From: Rhodanobacter denitrificans | GTDB lineage: Bacteria; Pseudomonadota; Gammaproteobacteria; Xanthomonadales; Rhodanobacteraceae | Length of the DNA: 64,000 bases | Assembly: GCA_017848855.1 (NCBI GenBank) | Contig: JAFIHF010000014.1 | Coordinates: forward strand, 1 to 64,000 | Direction of reading: 5' to 3' | Shown: piece by piece, positions 35,883 to 44,296 of the stretch | How positions within the stretch are numbered: the stretch's first letter is position 1 | Layout: every line of letters begins with the position of its first letter | Made by a program: the position numbers and the translations under genes | Notes under the pieces: generated by a model | Seen by the model: only the letters and a program-made list of their open reading frames with translations | Told to the model about the DNA's origin: nothing | Databases searched by the model: none

Positions 35883-37793
35883 ATGCAGCCACCGCCCATG
35901 CCGCCCCGTCCGCCATCGTCGCCCGCGACCCCGCCGCCGCGCCGCAACGGTGTCTGGGCGGTGCTGTGCGGGATCGGCCGCGGCATCAACGTGGTGCGCC
36001 TGCTGATCATCAACGCGGTGTTCTTCTTCCTGCTGCTGATCGTGCTGCTGCTGGTCGTGGGCGGCGTCGCCGGCAGCCGCGCCGCGCACGAGGTGGCGGA
36101 CGGCAGCGTGCTGGTGCTCAAGCCCGAGGGCCAGCTGGTCGAGCAGTACAGCATCGACCCCGCGCAGCGCGCGCTGGCGCAGCTGTCCGGCAACAAGGCC
36201 GAGCAGGTGCAGCTGCGCGACCTGGTCGGCGCAATCGACGCCGCCGCGAAGGACAAGCGCATCAGCCGCATCCTGCTGCTGCCCGACCAGCTGCACGCCG
36301 GCGGCTTCGCCGCGTTGCGCGAGGTGGGCGCGGCGCTGGACCGCTTCCGCGCCAGCGGCAAGCCGGTGATCGCCTGGGCGGCGAACCTGGACCAGGGCCA
36401 GTACTACCTCGCCGCGCACGCCGACCGCGTGCTGCTCGACCCGCAGGGCAGCCTGATGCTGACCGGCCTGGCGAACTACCGGCTGTTCTACAAGGACCTG
36501 CTCGACAAGCTGGGCGTGGACGTGCACCTGTTCCGCGTGGGCCAGTTCAAGAGCGCGGCCGAGCCGTACATCCTCGACCACGCCTCGCCCGCCTCGAAAG
36601 AGGCCGACAGCTACTGGATGGGCGGGCTGTGGGACGAATACCTCGCCGAGGTGGCGAAGCTGCGCAAGCTCGATCCCGCCGCGTTGCGCGCCGACATCGA
36701 CGACCTGCCGCAGACCATCGCCAGCACCCGGGGCGACCTCGCCAGGCTGGCGCTCGACGAACACCTGATCGACGGCACCGCCACCCGCGCCGAGCTGATC
36801 GCCAAGCTGCGCGCCGAGGGCGTGCCCGCGGCGAAGAACGGCCACGGCTTCCGCGCGGTGGACTTCGTACACTACGCCGCCGACCTGCCGAAGGCCGGCG
36901 ACCTGTTCGCGCCCGGCGTGACCGTGGTGGTGGCCGAGGGCGAGATCGCCGGCGGCAAGCGCCCGCCGGGCGCCATCGGCGGCGAATCCACCGCCGCGCT
37001 GATCCGCGCCGCGCGCGAGGACAAGCGCACCAAGGCGCTGGTGCTGCGCGTGGACTCGCCCGGCGGCGAGGTCTACGCCGCCGAGCAGATCCGCCGCGAG
37101 GTGCAGCTCACCCGCGACGCCGGCATCCCGGTGGTGGTGTCGATGGGCGACGTGGCCGCCAGCGGCGGCTACTGGATCTCGATGAACGCGAACCGCATTC
37201 TCGCCGAGCCGAACACCATCACCGGTTCGATCGGCATCTTCGGCATGTACTACACGGTGCCGAACACGCTGGCCAAGCTCGGCGTCAGCAGCGACGGCGT
37301 GGCCACCGGGCCGATGGCCGGCGCGTTCGACATCAGCCGCCCGCTCGATCCCAAGGTGGGCGCGGTGATCCAGGCGATCATCGACAAGGGCTACCGCGAC
37401 TTCGTCGGCGGCGTGGCCAAGGCGCGCGACAAGCCCTTCGATGCCATCGACGCGATCGCGCAAGGCCGCGTGTGGACCGGCCGCCAGGCGCTGGACCGCG
37501 GCCTCGTCGACCAGCTCGGCGGCTTGGGCGACGCGGTGGCCGACGCCGCCGAGCTCGCCAAGCTGGGCAAGGATTACCCGGTGCGCTACCAGCAGGCGCC
37601 GCTGGGCGCGTTCGAGCGTTTCCTGGTCGGCGTCAGCCAGAACGCCGGCGTCGAGCTGCTGCAATCCTGGGGCGTGCGCCTGCCGCCGTGGCTCGCGCAG
37701 ATCCACGCGCTGGCGCCGGAGCTGTCGCTGCTGCGCGACGCCAGGGCCGGCACGCCGAACGTCTACGCGTATTGCTTCTGCTCGCCGCATTGA
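35883..37793 (+). CDS. sppA: signal peptide peptidase SppA, 67K type
   Basis: A 636-residue membrane-anchored serine protease that degrades released signal peptides. A Pro-rich cytoplasmic start is followed by one membrane segment (about 40-63). It has two SppA domains; the Ser/Lys dyad is split as in E. coli: Lys223 in VGQFKSAAEP of the first domain and Ser427 in MGDVAASGGYW of the second. The long double-domain form is typical of Gram-negatives. Confidence 0.95.
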   Translation: MQPPPMPPRPPSSPATPPPRRNGVWAVLCGIGRGINVVRLLIINAVFFFLLLIVLLLVVGGVAGSRAAHEVADGSVLVLKPEGQLVEQYSIDPAQRALAQLSGNKAEQVQLRDLVGAIDAAAKDKRISRILLLPDQLHAGGFAALREVGAALDRFRASGKPVIAWAANLDQGQYYLAAHADRVLLDPQGSLMLTGLANYRLFYKDLLDKLGVDVHLFRVGQFKSAAEPYILDHASPASKEADSYWMGGLWDEYLAEVAKLRKLDPAALRADIDDLPQTIASTRGDLARLALDEHLIDGTATRAELIAKLRAEGVPAAKNGHGFRAVDFVHYAADLPKAGDLFAPGVTVVVAEGEIAGGKRPPGAIGGESTAALIRAAREDKRTKALVLRVDSPGGEVYAAEQIRREVQLTRDAGIPVVVSMGDVAASGGYWISMNANRILAEPNTITGSIGIFGMYYTVPNTLAKLGVSSDGVATGPMAGAFDISRPLDPKVGAVIQAIIDKGYRDFVGGVAKARDKPFDAIDAIAQGRVWTGRQALDRGLVDQLGGLGDAVADAAELAKLGKDYPVRYQQAPLGAFERFLVGVSQNAGVELLQSWGVRLPPWLAQIHALAPELSLLRDARAGTPNVYAYCFCSPH

Positions 37794-37833
37794 ACGGCGC
37801 ATCGCGCAAACGCTAGTCGCGGTGATGATGTGG

Positions 37834-38037
37834 GTCGGGATTCATCCCGACAACGCCTCTCCGGGGCACCGGGTCGGGATGAATCCCGACCTACGGGGCT
37901 GCCACGATGGCGTGGTACCGCTACGCGTATGGCTTCGCTCGCCGCATTGAATGGCACGTCGCGCAAGCGCCTGCCGCTGTCGATGATGTAGGTCGGGATT
38001 CATCCCGACCCGAGGCGTTGTCGGGATGAATCCCGAC
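37834..38037. repeat. four GTCGGG palindromes in the sppA-ABC spacer
   Basis: GTCGGGATTCATCCCGAC at 37834-37851 and 37992-38009; GTCGGGATGAATCCCGAC at 37873-37890 and 38020-38037. All are flanked by ACCTACGG-like bases. The last ends one base before the stop codon of the ABC gene. They fill most of the 244-bp space between convergent genes. Confidence 0.9.
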
Positions 38038-38856
38038 CTACGGCGTCGCCACCGCGGCGTGATACCACTCGCCGTGGCGCGTCACGCGCACCGGCAGGCC
38101 GAACGCTTCGGCCAGCGCCTCGTCGGTAAGCGTGGCGGCCTTGTCGCCCTGGCGCACCACGCGGCCGTCCTTCAGCAGCAGTACCTGGCCGATCTCGGGC
38201 AGGATTTCCTCGACGTGGTGGGTCACCAGCAGCAGGGTGGTGCCGCCGCGCGCCAGTGCGCGCAGGCTTTCCAGGAAACGGCGGCGGCTGGCGAGGTCCA
38301 GCCCCGCGCAGGGTTCGTCCAGCAGCAGCGCGCGCGGCCGGTGCACCAGGGCGCGGGCGATCAGCACGCGGCGCGCCTCGCCGGTGGACAGGCTGGCCAT
38401 GGTGCGGCCGACCAGGTGGCCGGCGCCCGACTGCGCCAGCGCGGCGCGCGCCTGCTCGCGCATCGACGCGCTGGCCTGCTGGTCCAGCCCCAGGCCGCGG
38501 GCGGCGAAGAAGCCGGAGACCACCGCGTCGAACACTTCCAGCGGCGCGTCGCTGGTGTAGTCGCTCTGCAGCGTTGGCGAAACGATGCCGAGCAGGCCGC
38601 GCAGCTCGGCCACGTTCCAGCGCTCGCGACCGAACACCCGCACCGGGCCGCGGCCGTCGCCCGGCGCCAGCGGATAGAGCTGGCGCGCGATCAGCTGCAC
38701 CAGGGTGGACTTGCCCGAGCCGTTCGCGCCGAGGATCGCGGTGTGCTGGCCCGCTTCCACGCGCAGGGCGAGGCGGTCGAGCGCCAGGCGGTTGCCGCGC
38801 TGCACGGTGGCGGCTTCGATTTCGAGCAGGGGAGGCGTGGCAATGCTGGCGTCCAT
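38038..38856 (-). CDS. ABC transporter ATP-binding protein, stand-alone
   Basis: A 272-residue ABC ATPase without permease or binding-protein genes nearby. Walker A GANGSGKST lies near residue 42, the signature LSTGEARRV, Walker B ALLLDEPCAGLD and the H-loop VTHHVEE follow. It resembles ModF/YnjD-type ATPases; the substrate cannot be deduced. ATG at 38856 (MDASIATPP) gives normal length; the frame is open to 38982 but crosses a hairpin region. Confidence 0.85.
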   Translation of the reverse strand: MDASIATPPLLEIEAATVQRGNRLALDRLALRVEAGQHTAILGANGSGKSTLVQLIARQLYPLAPGDGRGPVRVFGRERWNVAELRGLLGIVSPTLQSDYTSDAPLEVFDAVVSGFFAARGLGLDQQASASMREQARAALAQSGAGHLVGRTMASLSTGEARRVLIARALVHRPRALLLDEPCAGLDLASRRRFLESLRALARGGTTLLLVTHHVEEILPEIGQVLLLKDGRVVRQGDKAATLTDEALAEAFGLPVRVTRHGEWYHAAVATP

Positions 38857-38934
38857 GCGTGGAACGATGCCGGCAAACGTGATGGCCTGCAAGGCGTTTG
38901 GACGTCGAGACGGCCAAAGCGCGCCTATTGGATT

Positions 38935-39082
38935 TTCGGGAAAGTGCATCCATGCACTTTCCCGAATCGCTTGGCCCGGCACGGCCGGGCCAAGCTCCGC
39001 CGATCAGGCGCGTGCGCGCCCGACCGGCGAGCGATCCATCCGTGGATCGCAGTAGCGGGCTGTCGCAAGACAGCCCGCTACT
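38935..39082. repeat. four consecutive perfect hairpins
   Basis: Stem 1: 38935-38949/38952-38966, 15 bp (TTCGGGAAAGTGCAT). Stem 2: 38969-38980/38984-38995, 12 bp (GCTTGGCCCGGC). Stem 3: 39031-39038/39043-39050, 8 bp (GCGATCCA). Stem 4: 39051-39064/39069-39082, 14 bp (AGTAGCGGGCTGTC) with a GCAA tetraloop; it includes the stop codon of the small lipoprotein gene. They separate that gene from the ABC gene. Confidence 0.9.
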
Positions 39083-39296
39083 GCGCGTCGATCTGCTTGC
39101 GCTGGTCCGCGGCCTGCTTGTCCACGATCTTCTGCACGTCCTTCGCGCGCTGCTCGTCGGCCTTCAGCGCATCCCACGGCGTGGCGACGCGGCTGCTGGC
39201 CGCGGCCGCCGGCTGCGCGGCGGCAGTGGGTGCCGGCGGCTTGCCGGAGCAGGCGGCGAGGCCGAACAGGCACAGCAGCGGCAGCATGGCTTTCAT
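39078..39296 (-). CDS. small lipoprotein
   Basis: A 72-residue lipoprotein starting MKAMLPLLCLFGLAACSGKP, with lipobox LAAC, an Ala/Pro linker, and a charged helical C-terminus (DEQRAKDVQKIVDKQAADQR) that could form a coiled coil. Too short for most gene catalogues, but the signal is clear and GAGGG lies upstream. Function unknown. Its stop sits in the fourth hairpin of the cluster downstream. Confidence 0.75.
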   Translation of the reverse strand: MKAMLPLLCLFGLAACSGKPPAPTAAAQPAAAASSRVATPWDALKADEQRAKDVQKIVDKQAADQRKQIDAQ

Positions 39297-39367
39297 CGCG
39301 GAACCCTCGTGGGAATGCCGGCGCCGAGTGTCCCGCCATGCGTCTCCACGGGCAAGGGCATCGTGAA

Positions 39368-39633
39368 GAGCCTGCTCAACGCCTCCGCATAACCCGCGCC
39401 GGGAGCTGTTTGCGCGCAGGCCAAGGAAGAAGGAGGGAGTGGACGTCCGTCCACGACCGAGTGATGACGCAGGAATGCGGGCAAACAGCCCCGGCCCTTC
39501 GGGTTGCCTTGCCGTGGCCGCCATGCGGCAGCGCGCGGCTTGACCTGCCAGCCAGGCAGGCGCTGCGCCACGCGCCACCACCTGACGGCCACGGCAAGGC
39601 AACGCGGGCTATGCGGAGGCATTGAACAGGCTC
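39368..39633. mobile_element. 266-bp foldback/MITE-like element
   Basis: Ends are 30-bp inverted repeats matching at 27 of 30 bases (39368-39397, starting GAGCCTGCTCAACGCCTCCG; 39604-39633). Inside, GTTGCCTTGCCGTGGCCG (39503-39520) and its exact complement (39586-39603) form a second long stem. No gene inside. It fills the space between the lipoprotein and the SDR gene. No target duplication is evident. Confidence 0.7.
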
Positions 39634-39645
39634 TAAGCTCGCCGC

Positions 39646-40428
39646 ATGAACAGCCGCATCGACGCCTGGCAACTGCACGGCCACACCGCCTTGATCACAG
39701 GCGCGAGCAAGGGCATCGGCTACGCCGCCGCGCGCGAGCTGGCCGGGTTGGGCGCGAACCTGCTGCTGGTGGCGCGCGACGAGGATTACCTGGAACAGGT
39801 GCGGGTGGAACTGGCCGACGAGCACCAAGGCGTCGAGGTCTATGCGCTGGGCGCCGACCTGTCCGAAGCGGAGGATCGGCTGGCGGTGTTCGACTGGGTC
39901 GCCGACCTCGGCCTGCCGCTGTCGCTGCTGGTCAACAACGCGGGCGGCAACGTGTCGAAGCCGGCGCTGGAGTACGACGGCGACGACTGCCGCGCGATCT
40001 TCGAGCTGAACCTGTTCGCGGCGTTCGAGATGTGCCGGCTGGCGCATCCGCAACTGGTGCAGCACGCGAACGCGGCGATCGTCAACGTGGGCTCGGTCTC
40101 CGGCATCACCCACGTGCGCACCGGCGCGCCCTACGGCATGAGCAAGGCCGCGCTGCACCAGCTCACCCGCAACCTCGCCGCGGAATGGGCGGTGGACGGC
40201 ATCCGCGTCAACGCGGTGGCGCCGTGGTACATCCGCACCCAGCGCACCGACACCGCGCTGGCCGACGAGGATTACCTGGAGGAAGTGCTGGACCGCACCC
40301 CGCTGCGCCGCATCGGCGAGCCGGAGGAAGTGGCTGCGGCGATCGCCTTCCTGTGCCTGCCCGCGGCCAGCTACATCACCGGCCAGGTGCTGGGCGTGGA
40401 CGGCGGCTTCCTCAATTACGGCTTTTGA
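39646..40428 (+). CDS. short-chain dehydrogenase/reductase
   Basis: A 260-residue NAD(P)-dependent oxidoreductase of the classical SDR family. TGASKGIG at 18-25 binds the cofactor, VNNAGGN is the structural motif, Ser in NVGSVSG and YGMSK form the active site. The sequence pattern (including APWYIRTQRT) resembles tropinone-reductase-like SDRs; the substrate is unknown. The start lies 12 bp after the foldback element. Confidence 0.88.
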   Translation: MNSRIDAWQLHGHTALITGASKGIGYAAARELAGLGANLLLVARDEDYLEQVRVELADEHQGVEVYALGADLSEAEDRLAVFDWVADLGLPLSLLVNNAGGNVSKPALEYDGDDCRAIFELNLFAAFEMCRLAHPQLVQHANAAIVNVGSVSGITHVRTGAPYGMSKAALHQLTRNLAAEWAVDGIRVNAVAPWYIRTQRTDTALADEDYLEEVLDRTPLRRIGEPEEVAAAIAFLCLPAASYITGQVLGVDGGFLNYGF

Positions 40429-40461
40429 TCTCTGCCCGCAGGAGCTGATCGGTGGCCGTGG

Positions 40462-40522
40462 GTCGGGATTCATCCCGACTGATCGGGCCTTGCCGTTCGG
40501 GCGTGTCGGGCTGAAGCCCGAC
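40462..40522. repeat. two GTCGGG palindromes
   Basis: GTCGGGATTCATCCCGAC at 40462-40479 and GTCGGGCTGAAGCCCGAC at 40505-40522, after the SDR stop. Confidence 0.85.
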
Positions 40523-40546
40523 CTGCGATTCGCGTCGGAGCGGGCT

Positions 40547-40590
40547 TTCGCGCGCAGAGCCTGCCCCGGACTTGATCCGGGGGGGGGGGG
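40547..40590 (-). repeat. CCCCGGATCAAGTCCGG repeat, copy 2, with 12-G run
   Basis: Inverted copy (40547-40582) of the 30550-30585 repeat, running into twelve consecutive G at 40579-40590. The run ends 12 bp from the DUF4124 stop codon, so it is outside coding sequence. Confidence 0.85.
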
Positions 40591-40602
40591 CGCCAACCGC
40601 TG

Positions 40603-41238
40603 CTACGGACCGCCGCAACCCTGCAGTTGCGCGCGCAGCTCGGCTTCGCGGCGGAGCAGCGGCGGCTGGTCGCTCTTGAACGCGCGGCCGAGCTTGCGCT
40701 CGTTGTCGGCCCAGTCCTTGCGCAGCGCCGCGCAGGTTTCCTCCGCGTCCAGTGCGCGGCACGAGTCCTGCACCCAGGTGTAGTAGCTGGAGACCATCGC
40801 GGCATTGGCCGGCTCGCGGCCCATGCGGTTCGCCGCGTTGTATTGCTGCGCCAGCGAGGTGGGCACGCCCACGATGCCCAGCGGCGCGTAGTAGCCGGGC
40901 GGCTCGCCGTTGGTGCTGAGGTAGGTCTTGCCGTCGGTGGCGCGCACGCACTGGTACAGCACGGGGATCGGCGCGGCCGGTGGCGGCGGTGGCGGGGCTG
41001 CCGCCACCGGCGGCTGCGCGCTTGCCGTCGGCGTCGGTGCTGGTGGTGGCGACGTTGGCGCCGGCGGCGCATCGAGGGTGATCGGCCGCTGCCGTTGCGC
41101 GCCGGGGCAGGGCGTGGACTGGTAGCTGGCCTCGCCGTGCGCCCCCGTGCACCGGTACACCGTCTGCGCCGGCGCCGGCACGCACAAGCCGGCACCGATC
41201 AGCGCGAGACAGATGGACAGGGCGGGTAGACGCGGCAT
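40603..41238 (-). CDS. DUF4124 domain-containing exported protein
   Basis: A 211-residue exported protein. The start MPRLPALSICLALIGAGLCV is a signal peptide ending APA|Q. The DUF4124 block YRCTGAHGEASYQSTPCPG follows, then a Pro/Ala linker, a second similar YQCVRATDGKTYLS repeat and a helical Cys-containing C-terminus. Function unknown; such proteins are common periplasmic proteins of Xanthomonadales. ATG at 41238 starts the signal peptide directly. Confidence 0.8.
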   Translation of the reverse strand: MPRLPALSICLALIGAGLCVPAPAQTVYRCTGAHGEASYQSTPCPGAQRQRPITLDAPPAPTSPPPAPTPTASAQPPVAAAPPPPPPAAPIPVLYQCVRATDGKTYLSTNGEPPGYYAPLGIVGVPTSLAQQYNAANRMGREPANAAMVSSYYTWVQDSCRALDAEETCAALRKDWADNERKLGRAFKSDQPPLLRREAELRAQLQGCGGP

Positions 41239-41355
41239 CGTTCGTTCCACGGCCACATGGGGCAAGGCTCAGGATACGGCCTCGTGTTCATCGGCGGCAA
41301 AGTGCGGCGTCGGTGCGCCTTCGCCCCCTGCTGGCCTGCGGAGCGCGATGAGGGC

Positions 41356-42972
41356 TCAGGCACTCGCCGGCAGCAACCCGGCCGCGCGGAGTCTGGATCG
41401 CAGCGGTTCGAGCTTGTCGCCGTAAAGCGGGCCGCGCGCGGTGTCCTGACGCAGCGACTGCCGCACCTGTGCCGAGCTGATGGTGAGCACGGTGCGCGGC
41501 GTCTGGTGGAAGGCGAGGCAGGCGGCATCGAACGGAAGTCCGCAGAAATCCAGCAGGCGGCGAATCTGCCCTTCGGGGTCCTTCTGCAGCGATTCGTACT
41601 CGTGCTCGAAATAGCGCTGCGGGAATTGCTGTCGCCAAAGCCTGCTCAAGCGGTCGTAGCCGGCGAAGTAGTCCACCATGTCGTCCAGGTCGTAGCTGAA
41701 ATGCACGCCTGCGGCGAACAGCTGCCGGTAGCCGGCAAAGCAGGTTTCCAATGGATCGCGGCGCGAGTTCACGACCCGGGCGCCGGGCAACATGGCCAAT
41801 GCCGCGCCCACGAAGGCCCAGTTGCTGACGTTCTTGTCGGTGTGGCGCGGATGCTGCCGGCGCCAATGGCTGGTGCGTGCCAGGTATTCCTTGCCCAGGC
41901 GATGCCAGTCCGCGGCAGTTGCCGCGGGTGCCCACTGGGGGAAGGCTTGGCCGCGGCGTGCGGATTCCTCGTCGAGGATTTCGGGCAGCGTCTGGATCTC
42001 GTCGCCGCCTGCAACCTGCGGATGGGAGGCGAGGATCTGCTCGGTCAGGGTGGAGCCCGAACGCGGCATGCACACCACGAAAATGACCTCCTGCCCGAGC
42101 GTGGCGTCCAGTGGCCCGGGCAATGGCGTGGAGAATGCCTCTGCGATGGAGTCGACACGGGCCCGCTCTTCGCCTCGATCCCAGTACAGGTGCCGGCGTT
42201 TCAGGGCGTTTGCCTCGCGTACGACATCGAATGCCGCGGCGTAGTCGGCCTGGTCCTCCAGTGCCTTGGCGAGGGTGAAGCCGAGCAGGATGCGCGCATC
42301 ATCTGACGCGCCCGGTCGGCGGAACAGGCTGTGCAGTTGTGTGGCGTCATCGCTGCCGAAGGATTCGGTCTTCATGTTGCCCAGGGCGAACCAGGCGTCG
42401 GCGTTGTCGGGCTGCATGCGCAGGGTTTCACGCAGTATCGCCACGGCGGACGGTATGTCGCCCAGGCTGGTCAGCACGGTGGCCAGTGCATTGCGCGCCC
42501 TGACGTAGCCTTGGTCGATTGTCACGGCGCGCTGCAGGGCTTCGCGAGCCTGCTCCATGCGGGACGACACCTGCAGTGCGCGGCCGAAGTTGTACCAGGC
42601 CGCGGCAGTTCCGGGGGCGAGTTCGCAAGCCCGTTGCAAACATGCCAGGCCGGCATCGGCTTCGCCGGTCTCGAACAAGGCATTGCCCAGCGTCATGTTG
42701 ACGATGGCATCGTCCGGATCCGTTGCGAGCGCGCCGCGCAAATGCGCGATGGCGCGGGGATGGTCGCCGCTCATCAAGGCGGCAACGCCCATCAGCCGCC
42801 GGACTTCGGCGCTGTCGGGCGCGAGCGCCAGTGCCTGGTCCAGCAGTTGCCCGGCAAGTGCGATCCGGTCGAGGCTCAGGGCCCTGCCCACTTCGCGGAG
42901 CAACTGGGAAACCGGCTGCGGCAGGCCGGTTTCGCGCGCGGGTGGGGAAGTGGGGGGCTGGTTTGCTGTCAT
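41356..42972 (-). CDS. TPR-sulfotransferase 1
   Basis: A 538-residue cytoplasmic-looking protein: TPR repeats over about residues 20-275, then a sulfotransferase domain. The PAPS 5'-phosphosulfate loop is MPRSGSTL at 302-309 and the 3'-phosphate region RVVNSRRDPLETCFAGYR near 399-416. TPRs would bind a protein or peptide acceptor. Two paralogues lie at 45297 and 54370, with two TonB-dependent receptors between them. The frame is open to 43224, but ATG at 42972 (MTANQPPTSPP) is the natural start. Target of sulfation unknown. Confidence 0.9.
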   Translation of the reverse strand: MTANQPPTSPPARETGLPQPVSQLLREVGRALSLDRIALAGQLLDQALALAPDSAEVRRLMGVAALMSGDHPRAIAHLRGALATDPDDAIVNMTLGNALFETGEADAGLACLQRACELAPGTAAAWYNFGRALQVSSRMEQAREALQRAVTIDQGYVRARNALATVLTSLGDIPSAVAILRETLRMQPDNADAWFALGNMKTESFGSDDATQLHSLFRRPGASDDARILLGFTLAKALEDQADYAAAFDVVREANALKRRHLYWDRGEERARVDSIAEAFSTPLPGPLDATLGQEVIFVVCMPRSGSTLTEQILASHPQVAGGDEIQTLPEILDEESARRGQAFPQWAPAATAADWHRLGKEYLARTSHWRRQHPRHTDKNVSNWAFVGAALAMLPGARVVNSRRDPLETCFAGYRQLFAAGVHFSYDLDDMVDYFAGYDRLSRLWRQQFPQRYFEHEYESLQKDPEGQIRRLLDFCGLPFDAACLAFHQTPRTVLTISSAQVRQSLRQDTARGPLYGDKLEPLRSRLRAAGLLPASA

Positions 42973-43150
42973 GCCTGGGATCTTCACTGCTTTTCGCAAC
43001 CCTCCGCCGGCGGCGGCTGCGTCCGGGGCCGTTCGATGACGCGACGCCGCGCATGGGCTGTCTGGCGGCGATTCGACGGCGATGCGCGGCGGCCGGAGGC
43101 CGTGGACGAGCGCCGCAGGCAGGGAATCGGCGGAGATGTACCGCACCGCG

Positions 43151-43185
43151 AGCCCGGGCAGCGGATGCTTTCCGCTGCCCGGGCT
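43151..43185. terminator. hairpin after degV-like gene
   Basis: AGCCCGGGCAGCGGA, five bases, TCCGCTGCCCGGGCT: perfect 15-bp stem just past the DegV stop. It probably ends the DegV transcript. Confidence 0.7.
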
Positions 43186-43192
43186 TTCGGGC

Positions 43193-44137
43193 TCAGAATA
43201 CGGCTTCGTGCTCCTCGGCGGCAAAGCCCAGCGTCACCGCGCCTTCGCCCACGTTGACCATGCCGGTGATGCTCATCGGCGCCTCCAGCAGGGCGACGCC
43301 GCTTTCCTCGCAGGCGGCGCGCAGGCCGGCGTAACCGGGCAGGTGCGACAGCACGGCGAGATCGCCGCCGTAGCTGACGCAGACCACCGGCACCAGCAGG
43401 CCCTTGCGCACGCGTGCGGCGGCGTAGTCGAACAGCTGCTGCGCGGCCTGCTCGAAGCCGCGCGCCTTGCCCACCGCGGCGGTCTCGCCGCGGAAGCAGC
43501 GCAGGATCGGCTTGATGTCCAGCGCCGAGCCCAGCACCGCGCTGAACAGGCTCACGCTGCGGTCGTTCTTCTTCCTGGCGCGGGCGCGCAGGTAGTGCAG
43601 GTCGCGCGGCAGCATGTAGCCGTAGCTGTGGCTGGCGACGTGGTTGAGCCGCTCGCGGATCGTGGCCGGCGCCACGTCGTCGGCGATCAGCCGCGCCGCC
43701 TCCCAGACCGCCGGCGCGGAGCCGGCGAACAGGTTGCGGGTGTCGATCACCCGCAGCAGGAACGGCCCGGGGATGCCGGCCGGTTCGCGCACCTCGCGGT
43801 AGCGGCGCAGCACCGCGAAGCTGGCGCGCACCACGTTGTCGTGGATCGGGCTGCGGGTGGCGGTGATGGTGAGGCAGAACACGCAGTCCTGCTCCAGCAC
43901 CAGGCGTTCGAGGAACAGCTGCTGCACTTCCTCGGCCGAGGTCGGCTCGGTCTCCGCCGAGTGGCTGCGGCTGCCGAGGCGGCGGTCGATGAAGCGCTGG
44001 ATCTCCGCCGGATCGCGGTCGTCCTTGAAGGTCTCGTTGTCCACCTTCACGGTGATCGGCAGCACCGTGATGCGGTGTTCCTCAAGGAACGCCTGCGGCA
44101 GATCGCAGGACGCGTCCATGGTCAGCCCCATGCGCAT
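43193..44137 (-). CDS. DegV-family fatty-acid-binding protein
   Basis: A 314-residue two-domain DegV-type protein. It begins MGLTMDASCDLP, matching the conserved DSxCDLP start, with ITATRSPIHDNV near residue 92 and a second lipid-contact region near IKPIL. Family members bind fatty acids and some work with fatty acid kinase FakA; no FakA gene is nearby. ATG at 44137 is the only sensible start. Divergent from AMP nucleosidase. Confidence 0.85.
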   Translation of the reverse strand: MRMGLTMDASCDLPQAFLEEHRITVLPITVKVDNETFKDDRDPAEIQRFIDRRLGSRSHSAETEPTSAEEVQQLFLERLVLEQDCVFCLTITATRSPIHDNVVRASFAVLRRYREVREPAGIPGPFLLRVIDTRNLFAGSAPAVWEAARLIADDVAPATIRERLNHVASHSYGYMLPRDLHYLRARARKKNDRSVSLFSAVLGSALDIKPILRCFRGETAAVGKARGFEQAAQQLFDYAAARVRKGLLVPVVCVSYGGDLAVLSHLPGYAGLRAACEESGVALLEAPMSITGMVNVGEGAVTLGFAAEEHEAVF

Positions 44138-44296
44138 GTGTCACCCCCCAAATGGCCTGCGCAACATAGCACGCGGAGGCGCCGGATTCCGGCATCGGCC
44201 GCCTGCATACATACATAATGTGGTCAGACCCGAGGCTCCCGCCGGCGTGGCGTCGCAGGCATCCTCCGCCTGTGCGGAGACACCCGACCACACACC

